Shown piece after piece: positions 28,030 through 36,844 of a stretch of DNA of 64,000 nucleotides. This DNA comes from Microbacterium sufflavum (GTDB taxonomy: Bacteria; Actinomycetota; Actinomycetes; Actinomycetales; Microbacteriaceae). Under the pieces are notes generated by a model. That model saw nothing but the letters and a program-made list of their open reading frames with translations. It ran no database searches and was not told the origin of the DNA. Positions within the stretch are counted from its first letter, which is position 1; each line of letters opens with the position of its first letter. The position numbers and the translations under genes were made by a program. The stretch is from assembly GCF_023101165.1 (NCBI RefSeq), contig NZ_CP078076.1:1116001-1180000 (forward strand), read 5' to 3'.

Positions 28030-29096
28030 GCGCCGCCTCCGTCTCTCGCGGGTGCGGGGTCGACGAAGTCGCGGCGGCGGGCGGGTGCGAGTCCCCGAAG
28101 CCGCGCGATGAGCGTGGTCGCCCGCAGCAGCTCGACCCCGAGGACCGCGAGCAGCACGAGCGCCGCGATCCAGTACAGCTCTGTGACGTTGCCGACCTCG
28201 CCCGATTCGGCGTAGCTGGTCGTGGTCGACGGCGCCTCCGGCAGCACGGGCTCGGTGTCGGCGATGCGGTGCTGGTACTCCACGCCCAGCTGCTCGGCCA
28301 CGGTCTGCAGGTTCTGCTCGTCGATCACCGACAGCGCGTCCGAGCCCTCGTACTGGATGTACTCGCCCTCGCCGCCGCTCACGCCGCCGCTCGTCACCCG
28401 CATCGGACCGCCCTCCGCAGTGCCGTAGCCGAACACCGCCCCCGCATCCGTGTACTTCGCGCTCTTGTCGAACGACTCGGGCGTGGTGCCCGTGGTCTGC
28501 TCGCCGTCGCCGAGGTAGAACACCATGCGCGACCGGTCCGGCGAGGCCTCGGCGGCGGAGCGCAGCGTGTCCTCCAGCAGCCCGGCGGCGACCCCGATCG
28601 AACTGCCGCGCGACTGGCTGGTGACCTCGGGGCGCAGCACGTCGAGCGAACCGATCAGCGCGGTGGTGTCGGTGGTCAGCGGCATCCGCAGCTGGGCGGA
28701 CGCGTCGGAGGTGATCATCGCGAACCGTGCCCCCGGGTACTGCGCGACCAGTTCGCGCACGTCGGCGCGCACCCCGTCGAGCCGCGGAGAGCCCTCGTCC
28801 CAGTCCTCCGCGACGATGCTGGCGGTGGTGTCGACCACCAGCACGACGTCGGTGTCGGTCGCGAGGGTCTGGGTCGCGCCGCCGGGGATGCCAGGGCGCA
28901 GCAGCATCGCGAAGCACGCGAGCACCATCAGCAGTCGCAGGGCCCACAGTGAGCGGTGCGCGGCGATCGCACGGCGGTCGGTCACGCGCTCGCCGCCGGC
29001 CCGGGGTGCGCGCACCAGCATCCACACCGCGGCGGCGGCCACGGCACCGCACAGCAGCACCACGAGGATCAGGGGGAGGACGGGCTGGAAGATCAC
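28026..29096 (-). CDS. VWA-domain membrane protein (BatB-like), variant MIDAS
   Basis: About 356 residues: two N-terminal helices, a von Willebrand factor A domain (about 80-290), one C-terminal helix (about 318-338) and a short cytoplasmic tail. The metal-ion-dependent adhesion site reads VVDTTASIV, so the usual DxSxS has Thr for the first Ser. GSSIGVAAGLLEDTLRSA gives the MIDAS Thr/Ser loop region. GTG 29096 is the start: GGAGG lies 5-8 bp upstream and the reading starts at the membrane helix. Likely pairs with the next VWA protein. Confidence 0.83.
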   Translation of the reverse strand: MIFQPVLPLILVVLLCGAVAAAAVWMLVRAPRAGGERVTDRRAIAAHRSLWALRLLMVLACFAMLLRPGIPGGATQTLATDTDVVLVVDTTASIVAEDWDEGSPRLDGVRADVRELVAQYPGARFAMITSDASAQLRMPLTTDTTALIGSLDVLRPEVTSQSRGSSIGVAAGLLEDTLRSAAEASPDRSRMVFYLGDGEQTTGTTPESFDKSAKYTDAGAVFGYGTAEGGPMRVTSGGVSGGEGEYIQYEGSDALSVIDEQNLQTVAEQLGVEYQHRIADTEPVLPEAPSTTTSYAESGEVGNVTELYWIAALVLLAVLGVELLRATTLIARLRGLAPARRRDFVDPAPARDGGGA

Positions 29097-30079
29097 AGTC
29101 GCACCCTCCACGCCAGCAGCACGAAGCCGAGCGCCACGACCGACAGCACCGCGATCCACAGGTTCGGGGCGTCGGTCCACACCACCTGCGCCTCACCGCG
29201 CAACGCCGTCGCGTCCTGCTCCTGCACCTGGTCGACGATGTCCGACACGGTCGTGGTGTCGCGCAGACCGAAGGCCGCGCCGCCGGTGGCCTCGGCGGCG
29301 GCGGTCAGCTCGGCGCTCACCGCGGCGTCCTTGCCCTCGACCGGGTTGATCGCGAAAACCCGCACGCCGTTCGACGCGGCGTACGCCGCCGCCTCCTGCA
29401 GCGTCACGATCGAGGCGCCGTTCACCTCGTTGTCCGTCGCGAAGATCACCGACCGCGACCGGTCGTCGTCGGGATGGTCGAAGCCCATCGCGCACGCCGC
29501 CAGGCCGTCGCCGATCAGCGAGGCGCCGTCGCCGTTGAGGGTCCCGACCCAGTGCTCGGGGATGCGGTCGACGTAGTCGAAGCTCGACACCATGCTCGTC
29601 AGGTGCTCGCGGATGAAGTCGTAGTCGTCGGTCAGGGGGAAGATCTGCACGGGAGAGCTGTTGAAGATCGTCAGCCCGATGCGCTCGCCCTCGAAGCCGT
29701 CCAGCAGCTCCTCGAACACCGACAGCACCTCGACGTCGACCTCGCTCATCGACCCCGACACGTCGAGGCACAGCATGATGTCGCGGCTGCTGTTGACCGG
29801 CTGGATGGTCTGCGCGGCCATGGGTCGCGCGGCCACCACGCCGGCCACGAGCGCCGCGACCGCGCCGAGCGCCAGGATCCCCGACAGCGCCAGCACCCGC
29901 CGTGACAGCGCCTGGCGGAACGACGGCAGCGTGCGCAGCCGTTCGGCTCGCGCGACCCGCGCGGTGGCGCCGGCCGCACGACCGCCCCGGCGCCGCAACC
30001 CCAGCACGAGCCCGACCGCGACCGCCACCACCACGACGGCCGCGGCGAGGATCAGCATCCACACGTTCGCTAGTGCCAT
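29093..30079 (-). CDS. VWA-domain membrane protein (BatA-like)
   Basis: A 328-residue protein. Helices at about 5-28 and 60-80 precede the VWA domain; the MIDAS is complete (LCLDVSGSMSE), with DGASLIGDGLAACAMGF and IFATDNEVNG as further metal-site loops. A C-terminal helix (about 303-323) anchors the other side. The domain faces outside the membrane by topology. It overlaps both neighbours by a few bases, so it is made together with them. Confidence 0.87.
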   Translation of the reverse strand: MALANVWMLILAAAVVVVAVAVGLVLGLRRRGGRAAGATARVARAERLRTLPSFRQALSRRVLALSGILALGAVAALVAGVVAARPMAAQTIQPVNSSRDIMLCLDVSGSMSEVDVEVLSVFEELLDGFEGERIGLTIFNSSPVQIFPLTDDYDFIREHLTSMVSSFDYVDRIPEHWVGTLNGDGASLIGDGLAACAMGFDHPDDDRSRSVIFATDNEVNGASIVTLQEAAAYAASNGVRVFAINPVEGKDAAVSAELTAAAEATGGAAFGLRDTTTVSDIVDQVQEQDATALRGEAQVVWTDAPNLWIAVLSVVALGFVLLAWRVRL

Positions 30080-30555
30080 GCGCGCACCACCGTCCTGGCG
30101 GCCGCGGCCCCCGCCACGGGGTCGATCGCCGGACCCTGCCGGAAGATGCTCGGGTAGTAGTGCCGGCCCATCGCGTCGATCAGGGCCGGGTTCACGCCAC
30201 GGGCGACCAGGTCGTCGAGCGCGAGCACGGGCGCCTCCAGGCCGCTGTACTCGTTCACGAACGCGCGCACCACGCGGCTGAGCTCGAGGTTGGCCTGCCG
30301 CGCCGACAGCCGGCGCCCGAGGTAGTCGTTCTCCACGGCCTGGATGCGGTCGAGGTACTCCGTGCGCAGCACCGACAGCACGTCGAGCGTCGAGGGCGTC
30401 GCGCCCGTGGCGGCCGGGGCCGGGGTGCGCGGGGGTCGCGTGAGCACGATCAGCAGCCACGCGCCGAGCACCAGCAGCGCCAGGATGCCGAGCGCGAGCA
30501 GCATCCAGCCCCAGCCGTACTGCGCCGGCGGGTAGAGCTCGTCAGAGCCGGGCAT
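30070..30555 (-). CDS. Single-helix membrane protein of MoxR/VWA operons (DUF4381-like)
   Basis: A 161-residue protein with a short N-terminal segment, one hydrophobic helix (about 15-40), and a helical cytoplasmic domain containing LDRIQAVENDYLGRRLSARQ and LSRVVRAFVNEYSGLEAPV. This small helical protein occupies the slot between DUF58 and the first VWA gene seen in many Bat operons. Function is unknown; a bridging role between the cytoplasmic MoxR/DUF58 pair and membrane VWA proteins is an inference. Confidence 0.7.
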   Translation of the reverse strand: MPGSDELYPPAQYGWGWMLLALGILALLVLGAWLLIVLTRPPRTPAPAATGATPSTLDVLSVLRTEYLDRIQAVENDYLGRRLSARQANLELSRVVRAFVNEYSGLEAPVLALDDLVARGVNPALIDAMGRHYYPSIFRQGPAIDPVAGAAAARTVVRAWH

Positions 30556-31429
30556 TCGACCTCCGGTTCAGCAGCCGCAGCAGCTGCGGCACGGCGTCGT
30601 CCTGTCCGTCGAGCGCGGCGTGGCTGATCTCCATGCGGGTGAGGAGGTCGGCGAGGCGGGCGGCGTCGGCATCGCGCTGCGCCGTGAGCTCCTGCACGAT
30701 GCCGCGGTCGCCCTGCACGAAGTCGGGCACCTGCCACCGGCTGTCCACGTCGACGCGCAGCCGCCCGGTGCGGTGGTCGAGCACGGGGTCGGCGTCGCGC
30801 AGCGTGAGCCACAGCACGTCGTGCTGCACGCGCAGCCTCCGCAGCAGTCGCTCGGTCTCGGAGGTGACCGGGGCCTCGTCGGTGAGCACGACCACGATCA
30901 TGCGGCGGGCGACGGTGCGGGTGACGAACGACAGCAGCGCGTCGCGGTCGCTCGGGGCCGCCGCGTCGTCCACCGCGCGATCGAGTGTGCGCAGGGCGTG
31001 CTCGAGGGCGCCCTCGCTGCGACCGGGAGCCAGGCGGCGCACCCTGGACGCATCGCCGTAGACCACGGTGAAGTCGTCGCCGTGGCGCAGCGTGAGCACG
31101 CCGAGGGCCCCGGTGGCCAGGATCGCGAGCTCCTTCTTCGAGCGCTCGTCGGCGGCCAGGGCGGCCATCGAGCGACCGGTGTCCACCACGAACATCACGG
31201 TGTGCATGCGCGTGGCCCGCGACCGCTTCACCAGCGGGGTGCCCAGCCGGGCGGTCGCGCGCCAGTCGATGTCGCGCACCTGATCGCCGTACTCGTACTT
31301 GCGCAGGTCCTCGAAGTCGAGGCTCCGTCCGTGCAGCAGCGACGCGTAGGCGCCGTCGAGCGCGTGCAGGGACTTGCGCGACGAGTGGATGAAGAGCTTG
31401 CTCTTCACCTGGGTGATCAGGCTGGCCAT
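30542..31429 (-). CDS. DUF58 domain protein (VWA-like)
   Basis: A 295-residue soluble protein. EDLRKYEYGDQVRDIDWRAT is the DUF58 signature, followed by a VWA-like fold with VVDTGRSMAAL at the MIDAS position. DUF58 proteins are the usual partners of MoxR AAA+ ATPases, whose gene is 9 bp upstream. The pair is thought to act as a chaperone or metal-insertion machine for the VWA proteins encoded downstream. Confidence 0.88.
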   Translation of the reverse strand: MASLITQVKSKLFIHSSRKSLHALDGAYASLLHGRSLDFEDLRKYEYGDQVRDIDWRATARLGTPLVKRSRATRMHTVMFVVDTGRSMAALAADERSKKELAILATGALGVLTLRHGDDFTVVYGDASRVRRLAPGRSEGALEHALRTLDRAVDDAAAPSDRDALLSFVTRTVARRMIVVVLTDEAPVTSETERLLRRLRVQHDVLWLTLRDADPVLDHRTGRLRVDVDSRWQVPDFVQGDRGIVQELTAQRDADAARLADLLTRMEISHAALDGQDDAVPQLLRLLNRRSNARL

Positions 31430-31438
31430 GGCGGTGCG

Positions 31439-32545
31439 TCAGGGCGTGGGGACCGAGGCGAAGATCTGGTCGATGATCTCCTCGCTGCGGATGCCCTCGG
31501 CGTCGGCCTCGAACGTCAGCAGCACGCGGTGGCGCAGCACGAGGTGCCGGAGGGCGCGGATGTCCTCCGGCAGCACGTGCGCGCGTCCGTTCAGGAGGGC
31601 GAGGGCCCGCGACGCCTGCAGGAACGCGATGCTCGCGCGGGGGCTGGCGCCGTACTTGATGTAGCGGGCGCGCTCCTCGCCGATGTACGGCGCCGGATTC
31701 CGGGTGACGTAGGCGAGCGACACGATGTAGTTGCGGATCGCGGGGTCGACGTAGATACGGCTCGCGACGTCTTGCAGCAGGTGCACGTCGTCGAGCGTGA
31801 CGGCGCTGGACACGTGCCGGTCGGGGTCGAGCACGCCGGAGTCGATGCGGCTGAGGATCTCGAACTCGTCGGCGGGGCTCGGGTACTCGACGATCTCCTT
31901 CAGCAGGAACCGGTCCATCTGCGCCTCGGGCAGCTCGTAGGTGCCCTCCTGCTCGATGGGGTTCTGCGTCGCGATCACCAGGAACGGCTTCGGCAGCGGG
32001 TGGATCTCGCCGCCGATCGTGGTCTGGTGCTCCTGCATCGCCTCGAGCATCGCGCTCTGGGTCTTGGCGCTGGAGCGGTTGATCTCGTCGAGCAGCACGA
32101 AGTTGGCGTGCACGGGGCCGAGCACGGTGCGGAACGTGCCGGTCGCGGCGTCGTAGATCTGGTTGCCCGTGATGTCGCTGGGCAGCAGGTCGGGCGTGCA
32201 CTGGATGCGCTTGAACTGCGCCTTCACGGTGTCGGCCAGGGTGCTCGCGGCGGTGGTCTTCGCGAGACCCGGCACGCTCTCCAGCAGGATGTGGCCGCCC
32301 GCGATGAGCGAGACGAGCAGGCTGGTGCGCAGACGCTCCTGGCCGACCATCTTCGCCGAGTACGCGTCGGAGATGGTCTTCAGCACGCCGGTGGCGCGGG
32401 CCATCTCGGCCTCGGTGGGTGCGGGCTTCTCGCCGGGCGCGGGCGTCGGAGCCGGGGTGGCGGCGGGCGCCGTCGCGGCGGAGGGAGCGGGCGGGGGCGG
32501 GGGTGCGGAGATCGTCGGCGGAGTCTGCGCGTCGGGCTCGGTCAT
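31439..32545 (-). CDS. MoxR-family AAA+ ATPase
   Basis: A 368-residue protein. The first 50 residues are Pro/Ala-rich; the AAA+ core follows with Walker A ESVPGLAKTT (MoxR-type GLAKT), Walker B NFVLLDEINRSSAKTQSAML, sensor 1 FLVIATQNPIEQEGTYELPE and sensor 2 ASPRASIAFLQASRAL. First gene of a seven-gene operon running to 26180 (MoxR, DUF58, small helix protein, two VWA, TPR, membrane protein). Such operons support envelope stress tolerance or assembly of extracytoplasmic complexes in other bacteria. Confidence 0.92.
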   Translation of the reverse strand: MTEPDAQTPPTISAPPPPPAPSAATAPAATPAPTPAPGEKPAPTEAEMARATGVLKTISDAYSAKMVGQERLRTSLLVSLIAGGHILLESVPGLAKTTAASTLADTVKAQFKRIQCTPDLLPSDITGNQIYDAATGTFRTVLGPVHANFVLLDEINRSSAKTQSAMLEAMQEHQTTIGGEIHPLPKPFLVIATQNPIEQEGTYELPEAQMDRFLLKEIVEYPSPADEFEILSRIDSGVLDPDRHVSSAVTLDDVHLLQDVASRIYVDPAIRNYIVSLAYVTRNPAPYIGEERARYIKYGASPRASIAFLQASRALALLNGRAHVLPEDIRALRHLVLRHRVLLTFEADAEGIRSEEIIDQIFASVPTP

Positions 32546-32670
32546 CGGTCGGTTCGTCTCCCTCGTTCACACGCGGGACCACGTCGTGCCCCTCCGCCGA
32601 CCAGCGTAATCGCAACGACGGGACGCGCGCCCGCCGAACAGGGCGGCGTCGGCCTCGGGGAACCCGCGGA

Positions 32671-33600
32671 TCAGCGGGCGCGGCGCCAGCGCAGGCGCGT
32701 GATGAGCACCCCGAGCAGGCACAGGGCGCCACCGACGAACATGAGCGGCGTCGGCACCTCGCCCAGGATCATCCACGACATCAGGATCGCGAGCGCCGGG
32801 ACGACGTAGGTCGTGGCGGACGTCTTGCCCGCGGTACTGCGCTGCAGCACGTACGCCCAGGTGGTGAACGCGATCGCCGTGGGGAACACGCCCAGGTACA
32901 CCACCCACAGGGTCGCGTCGAGGGGCGCGGACTGCACGTCGGCCACGAGCGGACCGATCCACGGCAGCAGGGCGACCGTGCCCGCGGCCGCGCCGAGCCA
33001 CGTGAGCGTCGTCGCGTCGGCACCCCCGCTCAGCAGGTGCTTCTGCAGCAGCGTGCATCCGGCGTACATGACCGCGGCCAGCAGAGCGAGCAGGAGCCCG
33101 GTGATGTCCGGACCGGTGCTGCTCGTGGAGTTCATGCCGATCAGCACCACGCCGAGGAACGCGATGGGTGCGCCGATGATCAGCGGGCGAGGGAAGCCCT
33201 CCCGCAGGAACAGTCCGCTGAACACCACCACCATGAGCGGAGCCAGATTGACCACCATCGCCGCCGTCCCCGCGTCGAGCGTGCGCTCCGCACTGTTCAG
33301 GGCCAGGTTGTACACGCAGAACCAGCCGACGCCCCACAGCACGATGGGCAGCCACTGCCGCCGGTCGGGGAGGCGGATGCCGTGGCGGAGCGCGATCACC
33401 GTCAGCGCGAGCGTGCCGACGGCCATGCGCAGCAGCGCGAGTGCACCGGGGTCGTAGTGCGGGCCCGCTCCGCGGATGCCGATGAACGCCGAGGCCCACA
33501 GCACCACCGTGACCACGGCAGCGAGGAGGACGAGCACGCCCTGACGGCGGTCGGGCGCGCGCTGCTCGACCGTGGGCTCTGGCGTGGGGGTGTGCGGCAC
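32671..33600 (-). CDS. EamA/DMT-family transporter
   Basis: A 309-residue protein with ten helices and the two EamA repeats: LWASAFIGIRGAGPHYDPGA opens the first, and the second half contains the matching FPTAIAFTTWAYVLQRSTAG and LGEVPTPLMFVGGALCLLGV. Family members export amino acids or other metabolites. It lies 125 bp upstream of the MoxR gene on the same strand and is divergent from the FMO gene across 214 bp. Confidence 0.88.
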   Translation of the reverse strand: MPHTPTPEPTVEQRAPDRRQGVLVLLAAVVTVVLWASAFIGIRGAGPHYDPGALALLRMAVGTLALTVIALRHGIRLPDRRQWLPIVLWGVGWFCVYNLALNSAERTLDAGTAAMVVNLAPLMVVVFSGLFLREGFPRPLIIGAPIAFLGVVLIGMNSTSSTGPDITGLLLALLAAVMYAGCTLLQKHLLSGGADATTLTWLGAAAGTVALLPWIGPLVADVQSAPLDATLWVVYLGVFPTAIAFTTWAYVLQRSTAGKTSATTYVVPALAILMSWMILGEVPTPLMFVGGALCLLGVLITRLRWRRAR

Positions 33601-33814
33601 CGTCCGATCCTCCCACCGGCCTCCGACAGCGGGCGATCCTCGGGAGCGACAGCCGTCGTCGCTTTCCCGCCAGGCCGCCGGTGGGGCACTGCTAACGTCG
33701 AAGAGCAGCCACTGTCCGGGCAGGTCGAGCGTTCCGCTCCCCCCGGAGAAGGACTGTCCTCCTCACCCGGATACGGCTGCGCCCGATACATGACGACGAG
33801 TGTGAGGACCATAC

Positions 33815-35242
33815 GTGACGAACAGTGAACGAGTAGCGATCATCGGTGCCGGCCCCTCGGGGATGGCACAGCTGCGGGCCTTCGAGTCCGCGGCCCGTGC
33901 GGGGGCGGACATCCCCGACCTGGTCTGCTTCGAGAAGCAGGCCGACTGGGGCGGCCAGTGGAACTACACCTGGCGCACCGGACTGGACGAGTTCGGCGAG
34001 CCCGTGCACTCCAGCATGTACCGCAACCTGTGGTCGAACGGCCCGAAGGAGGCGCTGGAGTTCGCCGACTACACCTTCGACGAGCACTTCGGCCGTCCGA
34101 TCTCGTCGTATCCGCCGCGCCCCGTGCTGTGGGACTACATCGCCGGACGCCTCGCGAAGACGCGGGTGCGCGACCTGATCCGCTTCCAGACCGCCGTGCG
34201 CTGGGTGGAGTTCGACGAGGAGCGCGAGGTGTTCACGCTCACCAGCGAGCACCTGCCCACCGGAGCGACGACCACGGAGGAGTTCGACCGCGTGGTGGTG
34301 GCCAGCGGGCACTTCTCCTTCCCGAACGTGCCGCACGTCGACGGCATCGAGACCTTCCCCGGATCGATCTCGCACGCGCACGACTTCCGCGGTGCTGAAG
34401 CGCTGGCCGGCCGCGACGTGCTCGTGATCGGGTCGAGCTACTCCGCCGAGGACATCGGCAGCCAGGCGTTCAAGATGGGCGCCCGCTCCGTCACCGCCAG
34501 CTACCGCTCCGCGCCGATGGGGTACGACTGGCCGGAGGGCTTCGAGGAGCGTCCGGTCGTGCAACGGTTCGACGGCAGCGTGGCGCACTTCGCCGACGGC
34601 ACCTCCACGCGCGTGGATGCGGTGATCCTCTGCACCGGCTACCTGCACCGGTACCCCTTCCTCCCGGGCGACCTCGCACTGTCGTCGCCCAACAACGTCT
34701 ACCCGGACGGGCTCTACCGCGGTGTGCTGTGGCAGCAGAACCCGCGGCTGGCGTACCTGGGCGCGCAGGACCAGTGGTTCACGTTCAACATGTTCGACGC
34801 GCAGGCGTGGTTCGTCCGCGACGTGATCCTCGGTCGCATCGAGCTCCCCGACGAGGCGGAGCGGGCGGCCTCGATCGCGCAGTGGCGGGAGCGCTTCGAC
34901 CGGATCGACTCGGCGGCGACCGAGATCCGCTTCCAGGCGGACTACATCCGTGACCTCCTGGAGTGCACCGACTATCCGGCGTTCGACCTCGACCGCGTCG
35001 TCGAGATCTTCCTGGCGTGGAAGCGCGACAAGAAGGCGGACATCATGGGGTACCGCGACCGCGTGTACGCCTCGGTCATGACGGGCACCCTCGCCGCCGT
35101 GCATCACACGCCCTGGCTGGAGGAGCTCGACGACTCGCTCGACCGCTACCTCGACGTGGACCCGGATGCCCGTGGCGCGGCGCTGCTCACCGGCGACGCG
35201 GCGGCGGACGACGACGAGCGCGAGGCGCTGCTGCCCGCCTGA
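33815..35242 (+). CDS. tmm: Flavin-containing monooxygenase, trimethylamine-monooxygenase-like
   Basis: A 475-residue class B flavoprotein. FAD site GAGPSG (11-16), FMO-identifying FPGSISHAHDF (181-191, FxGxxxHxxxF), NADPH site IGSSYSAED (205-213) and LCTGYLHRYPFL are all present. Near the N-terminus, FEKQADWGGQWNYTWRTGL, SMYRNLWSNGPKEALEFAD and SYPPRPVLWDYI recall bacterial trimethylamine monooxygenase (Tmm) almost word for word, more than general FMOs. Predicted reaction: trimethylamine to trimethylamine N-oxide with NADPH and O2; indole or sulfide oxidation is a possible side activity. GTG 33815 has GAGG 7 bp upstream. No TMAO demethylase or methylamine gene is nearby. Confidence 0.85.
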   Translation: MTNSERVAIIGAGPSGMAQLRAFESAARAGADIPDLVCFEKQADWGGQWNYTWRTGLDEFGEPVHSSMYRNLWSNGPKEALEFADYTFDEHFGRPISSYPPRPVLWDYIAGRLAKTRVRDLIRFQTAVRWVEFDEEREVFTLTSEHLPTGATTTEEFDRVVVASGHFSFPNVPHVDGIETFPGSISHAHDFRGAEALAGRDVLVIGSSYSAEDIGSQAFKMGARSVTASYRSAPMGYDWPEGFEERPVVQRFDGSVAHFADGTSTRVDAVILCTGYLHRYPFLPGDLALSSPNNVYPDGLYRGVLWQQNPRLAYLGAQDQWFTFNMFDAQAWFVRDVILGRIELPDEAERAASIAQWRERFDRIDSAATEIRFQADYIRDLLECTDYPAFDLDRVVEIFLAWKRDKKADIMGYRDRVYASVMTGTLAAVHHTPWLEELDDSLDRYLDVDPDARGAALLTGDAAADDDEREALLPA

Positions 35243-35252
35243 TCGGATTCGT

Positions 35253-35302
35253 CGGGGTGCTCTCGCGACGATCAGCCCCCTGGGCGGCGCGAGAGCACCT
35301 CG
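35253..35302 (+). terminator. Hairpin after the FMO gene
   Basis: A 15-bp inverted repeat (CGGGGTGCTCTCGCG at 35253 and CGCGAGAGCACCTCG at 35288, one G-T wobble) with a 20-base loop begins 11 bp after the monooxygenase stop. It lacks a T-run. Of the 257 bp between this gene and vapB, the remainder up to about 35460 shows no other clear feature. Confidence 0.5.
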
Positions 35303-35461
35303 TCGGGTGCCGTCCTTGGCGGGGTAAAGGGCGGAGCCCGACGCCACCGTCCGCTGCACCCAACGGTTCGGTGGCGACAGGGGTAGCGTGACACCGGGTC
35401 ACGCGCTCCACAAGATCAGCGGCGGGCGATCACCCGGGTGATGTCCGCTTTCGTCGACGTC

Positions 35462-35493
35462 GGTGTTACACCGCAGACTGCTGGTGTTACACT
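35462..35493 (+). promoter_or_regulatory. Twin operator/promoter of the vapBC-type operon
   Basis: GGTGTTACACC (35462-35472) and GGTGTTACACT (35483-35493) repeat with a 21-bp period, two helical turns, placing both on one face of the DNA. Each is a near-palindrome (GGTGT-T-ACACC). They end 6 bp before the antitoxin ATG, the classic place for autoregulation by a ribbon-helix-helix antitoxin with its toxin. Confidence 0.75.
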
Positions 35494-35499
35494 TGCCGC

Positions 35500-35766
35500 A
35501 TGCCGACCAAGCACCCGCGGACCAACATCACGCACACGCCGCAGGTCGCCCGCGCCCTTGACGTGGCACGACGGCGGTGGCCGGAGGAGGAGCGCGACAG
35601 TGCCCTGATCCTCCTCCTTCTCGAGGAGGGCGCCCGCGCCGTCGAAGAGCACGCGGATGAGGGTGATGCCCGGCGGGCGCAGCGACTCCGTTCTCTCGCC
35701 GGACGGTACTCGGGTGTCTACGGCGACGATTACCTGGAGCGCGTCCGCGAAGGCTGGGACGAGTGA
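35500..35766 (+). CDS. vapB: VapB-type antitoxin (ribbon-helix-helix-like)
   Basis: An 88-residue protein. NITHTPQVARALDVARRRWP followed by ERDSALILLLLEEGARAVEE fits a short beta strand and two helices of a ribbon-helix-helix fold that would bind the twin sites just upstream. The C-terminal charged tail (GRYSGVYGDDYLERVREGWD) is where such antitoxins wrap around the toxin. The stop overlaps the toxin GTG (GTGA). The ATG is very close to the operators, leaving almost no leader. Confidence 0.8.
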   Translation: MPTKHPRTNITHTPQVARALDVARRRWPEEERDSALILLLLEEGARAVEEHADEGDARRAQRLRSLAGRYSGVYGDDYLERVREGWDE

Positions 35767-36140
35767 TCGTCGTCGACGCGGGTGTGCTCATCGGTCTGCT
35801 CGACGACCGCGACGCGCACCACCGGGCGGCACTGGAGATGCTCGAGCGCACGCCGCCGCCGTACCTGGTGCATCCGCTCACGCTGGCCGAAGTGCTGGTC
35901 GGGCCGGCCAGGGTCGGTCGCGAGGCTCAGGCCTGGGACGACCTGAAAGAGATCGGCGTCGAGGTCGCGGCCCTCGGCCCTGACGAGCCGCTGGCTCTTG
36001 CACGGTTGCGCGCCGAGCACCGGTTGAAGATGCCGGACACGTGTGTGCTTGCCACGGCCGTGCACCACGGATGCCGTCTCGCGACGTTCGACCGTCAGCT
36101 GGCCGCGGCCGCCGCGCGCAGCGGACACGCGCTCGACTGA
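35763..36140 (+). CDS. vapC: PIN-domain ribonuclease toxin (VapC-like)
   Basis: A 125-residue PIN-domain protein with the four acidic active-site residues Asp5 (IVVDAGVLI), Glu43 (LAEVLVG), Asp92 (MPDTCVLATA) and Asp110 (ATFDRQL). These bind Mg2+/Mn2+ and cut RNA, often tRNA, when the antitoxin is lost. The full catalytic set suggests an active toxin. The gene is coupled to the antitoxin by a 4-bp overlap and ends 8 bp from the convergent Pr6Pr gene. Confidence 0.92.
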   Translation: MIVVDAGVLIGLLDDRDAHHRAALEMLERTPPPYLVHPLTLAEVLVGPARVGREAQAWDDLKEIGVEVAALGPDEPLALARLRAEHRLKMPDTCVLATAVHHGCRLATFDRQLAAAAARSGHALD

Positions 36141-36148
36141 CCGCGCCG

Positions 36149-36844
36149 TCACTGCGCGCGGACGACACCGCGTCGGCGGCCGACCCACACGACCAGTGCG
36201 GCGGTGGCGAGGATGATCGCGGCGATCAGCAGCACGTACAGCGCCACGGTCCCGTAGCCGCCCGGCTGGTGCGGGTTGAGGAACGGGTAGGGGTACCACC
36301 AGTGCTCGCCCGTCCCCGGGGAGACCACGAGGTTCGCGCGCACCAGGGTGTACACGACCCAGACGATCGGGAAGACCGCCGCGACCGCGACGGCGCTCCA
36401 CGGCAGTGCGCGTCGACGCGGGGCGACCAGCACGTCGAGCAGCATCAGCAGGGGGATCACCACGTGCAGCACCTCGTTCGACCACGCGACCGTGGCACCC
36501 TGCGGCAGGGCGATGCCGCGCAGGAGGGTGTTGTAGACGACGCCGGTCACGATCATGTAGCTGCTCGCGCACATCAGCAGGACCGCGAGCCAGCGCGGCT
36601 CGGGGTCGGTCGTGTCGCGGTGGCGCAGCGCCCACACGGCCCCGGCGGCGAGCGCGACCGCCGCGAGCACGTTCGACTCGATCGTGAAGAAGCTGAAGAA
36701 GTTCGCGATCACGGTGGGGAGGTGGCCGCCCCACGCGGTGTCGGCGTCGCGCGCGATCTCCAGCGTGCGCAGGAGCTGGGCGACGATGGCCGCCACGGCG
36801 AGAGCCGATGCTGCGAGCCGCGCGTAGGGCCACCACCGTGTCAT
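36149..36844 (-). CDS. Pr6Pr-family membrane protein
   Basis: A 231-residue protein with six hydrophobic helices. IANFFSFFTIESNVLAAVAL and the later WYPYPFLNPHQPGGYGTVAL (YPFLNP motif) are the hallmarks of the Pr6Pr (FAR-17a/AIG1-like) family, of unknown role in bacteria. GGAGG sits 5 bp before ATG 36844 and fixes the start. Confidence 0.85.
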   Translation of the reverse strand: MTRWWPYARLAASALAVAAIVAQLLRTLEIARDADTAWGGHLPTVIANFFSFFTIESNVLAAVALAAGAVWALRHRDTTDPEPRWLAVLLMCASSYMIVTGVVYNTLLRGIALPQGATVAWSNEVLHVVIPLLMLLDVLVAPRRRALPWSAVAVAAVFPIVWVVYTLVRANLVVSPGTGEHWWYPYPFLNPHQPGGYGTVALYVLLIAAIILATAALVVWVGRRRGVVRAQ

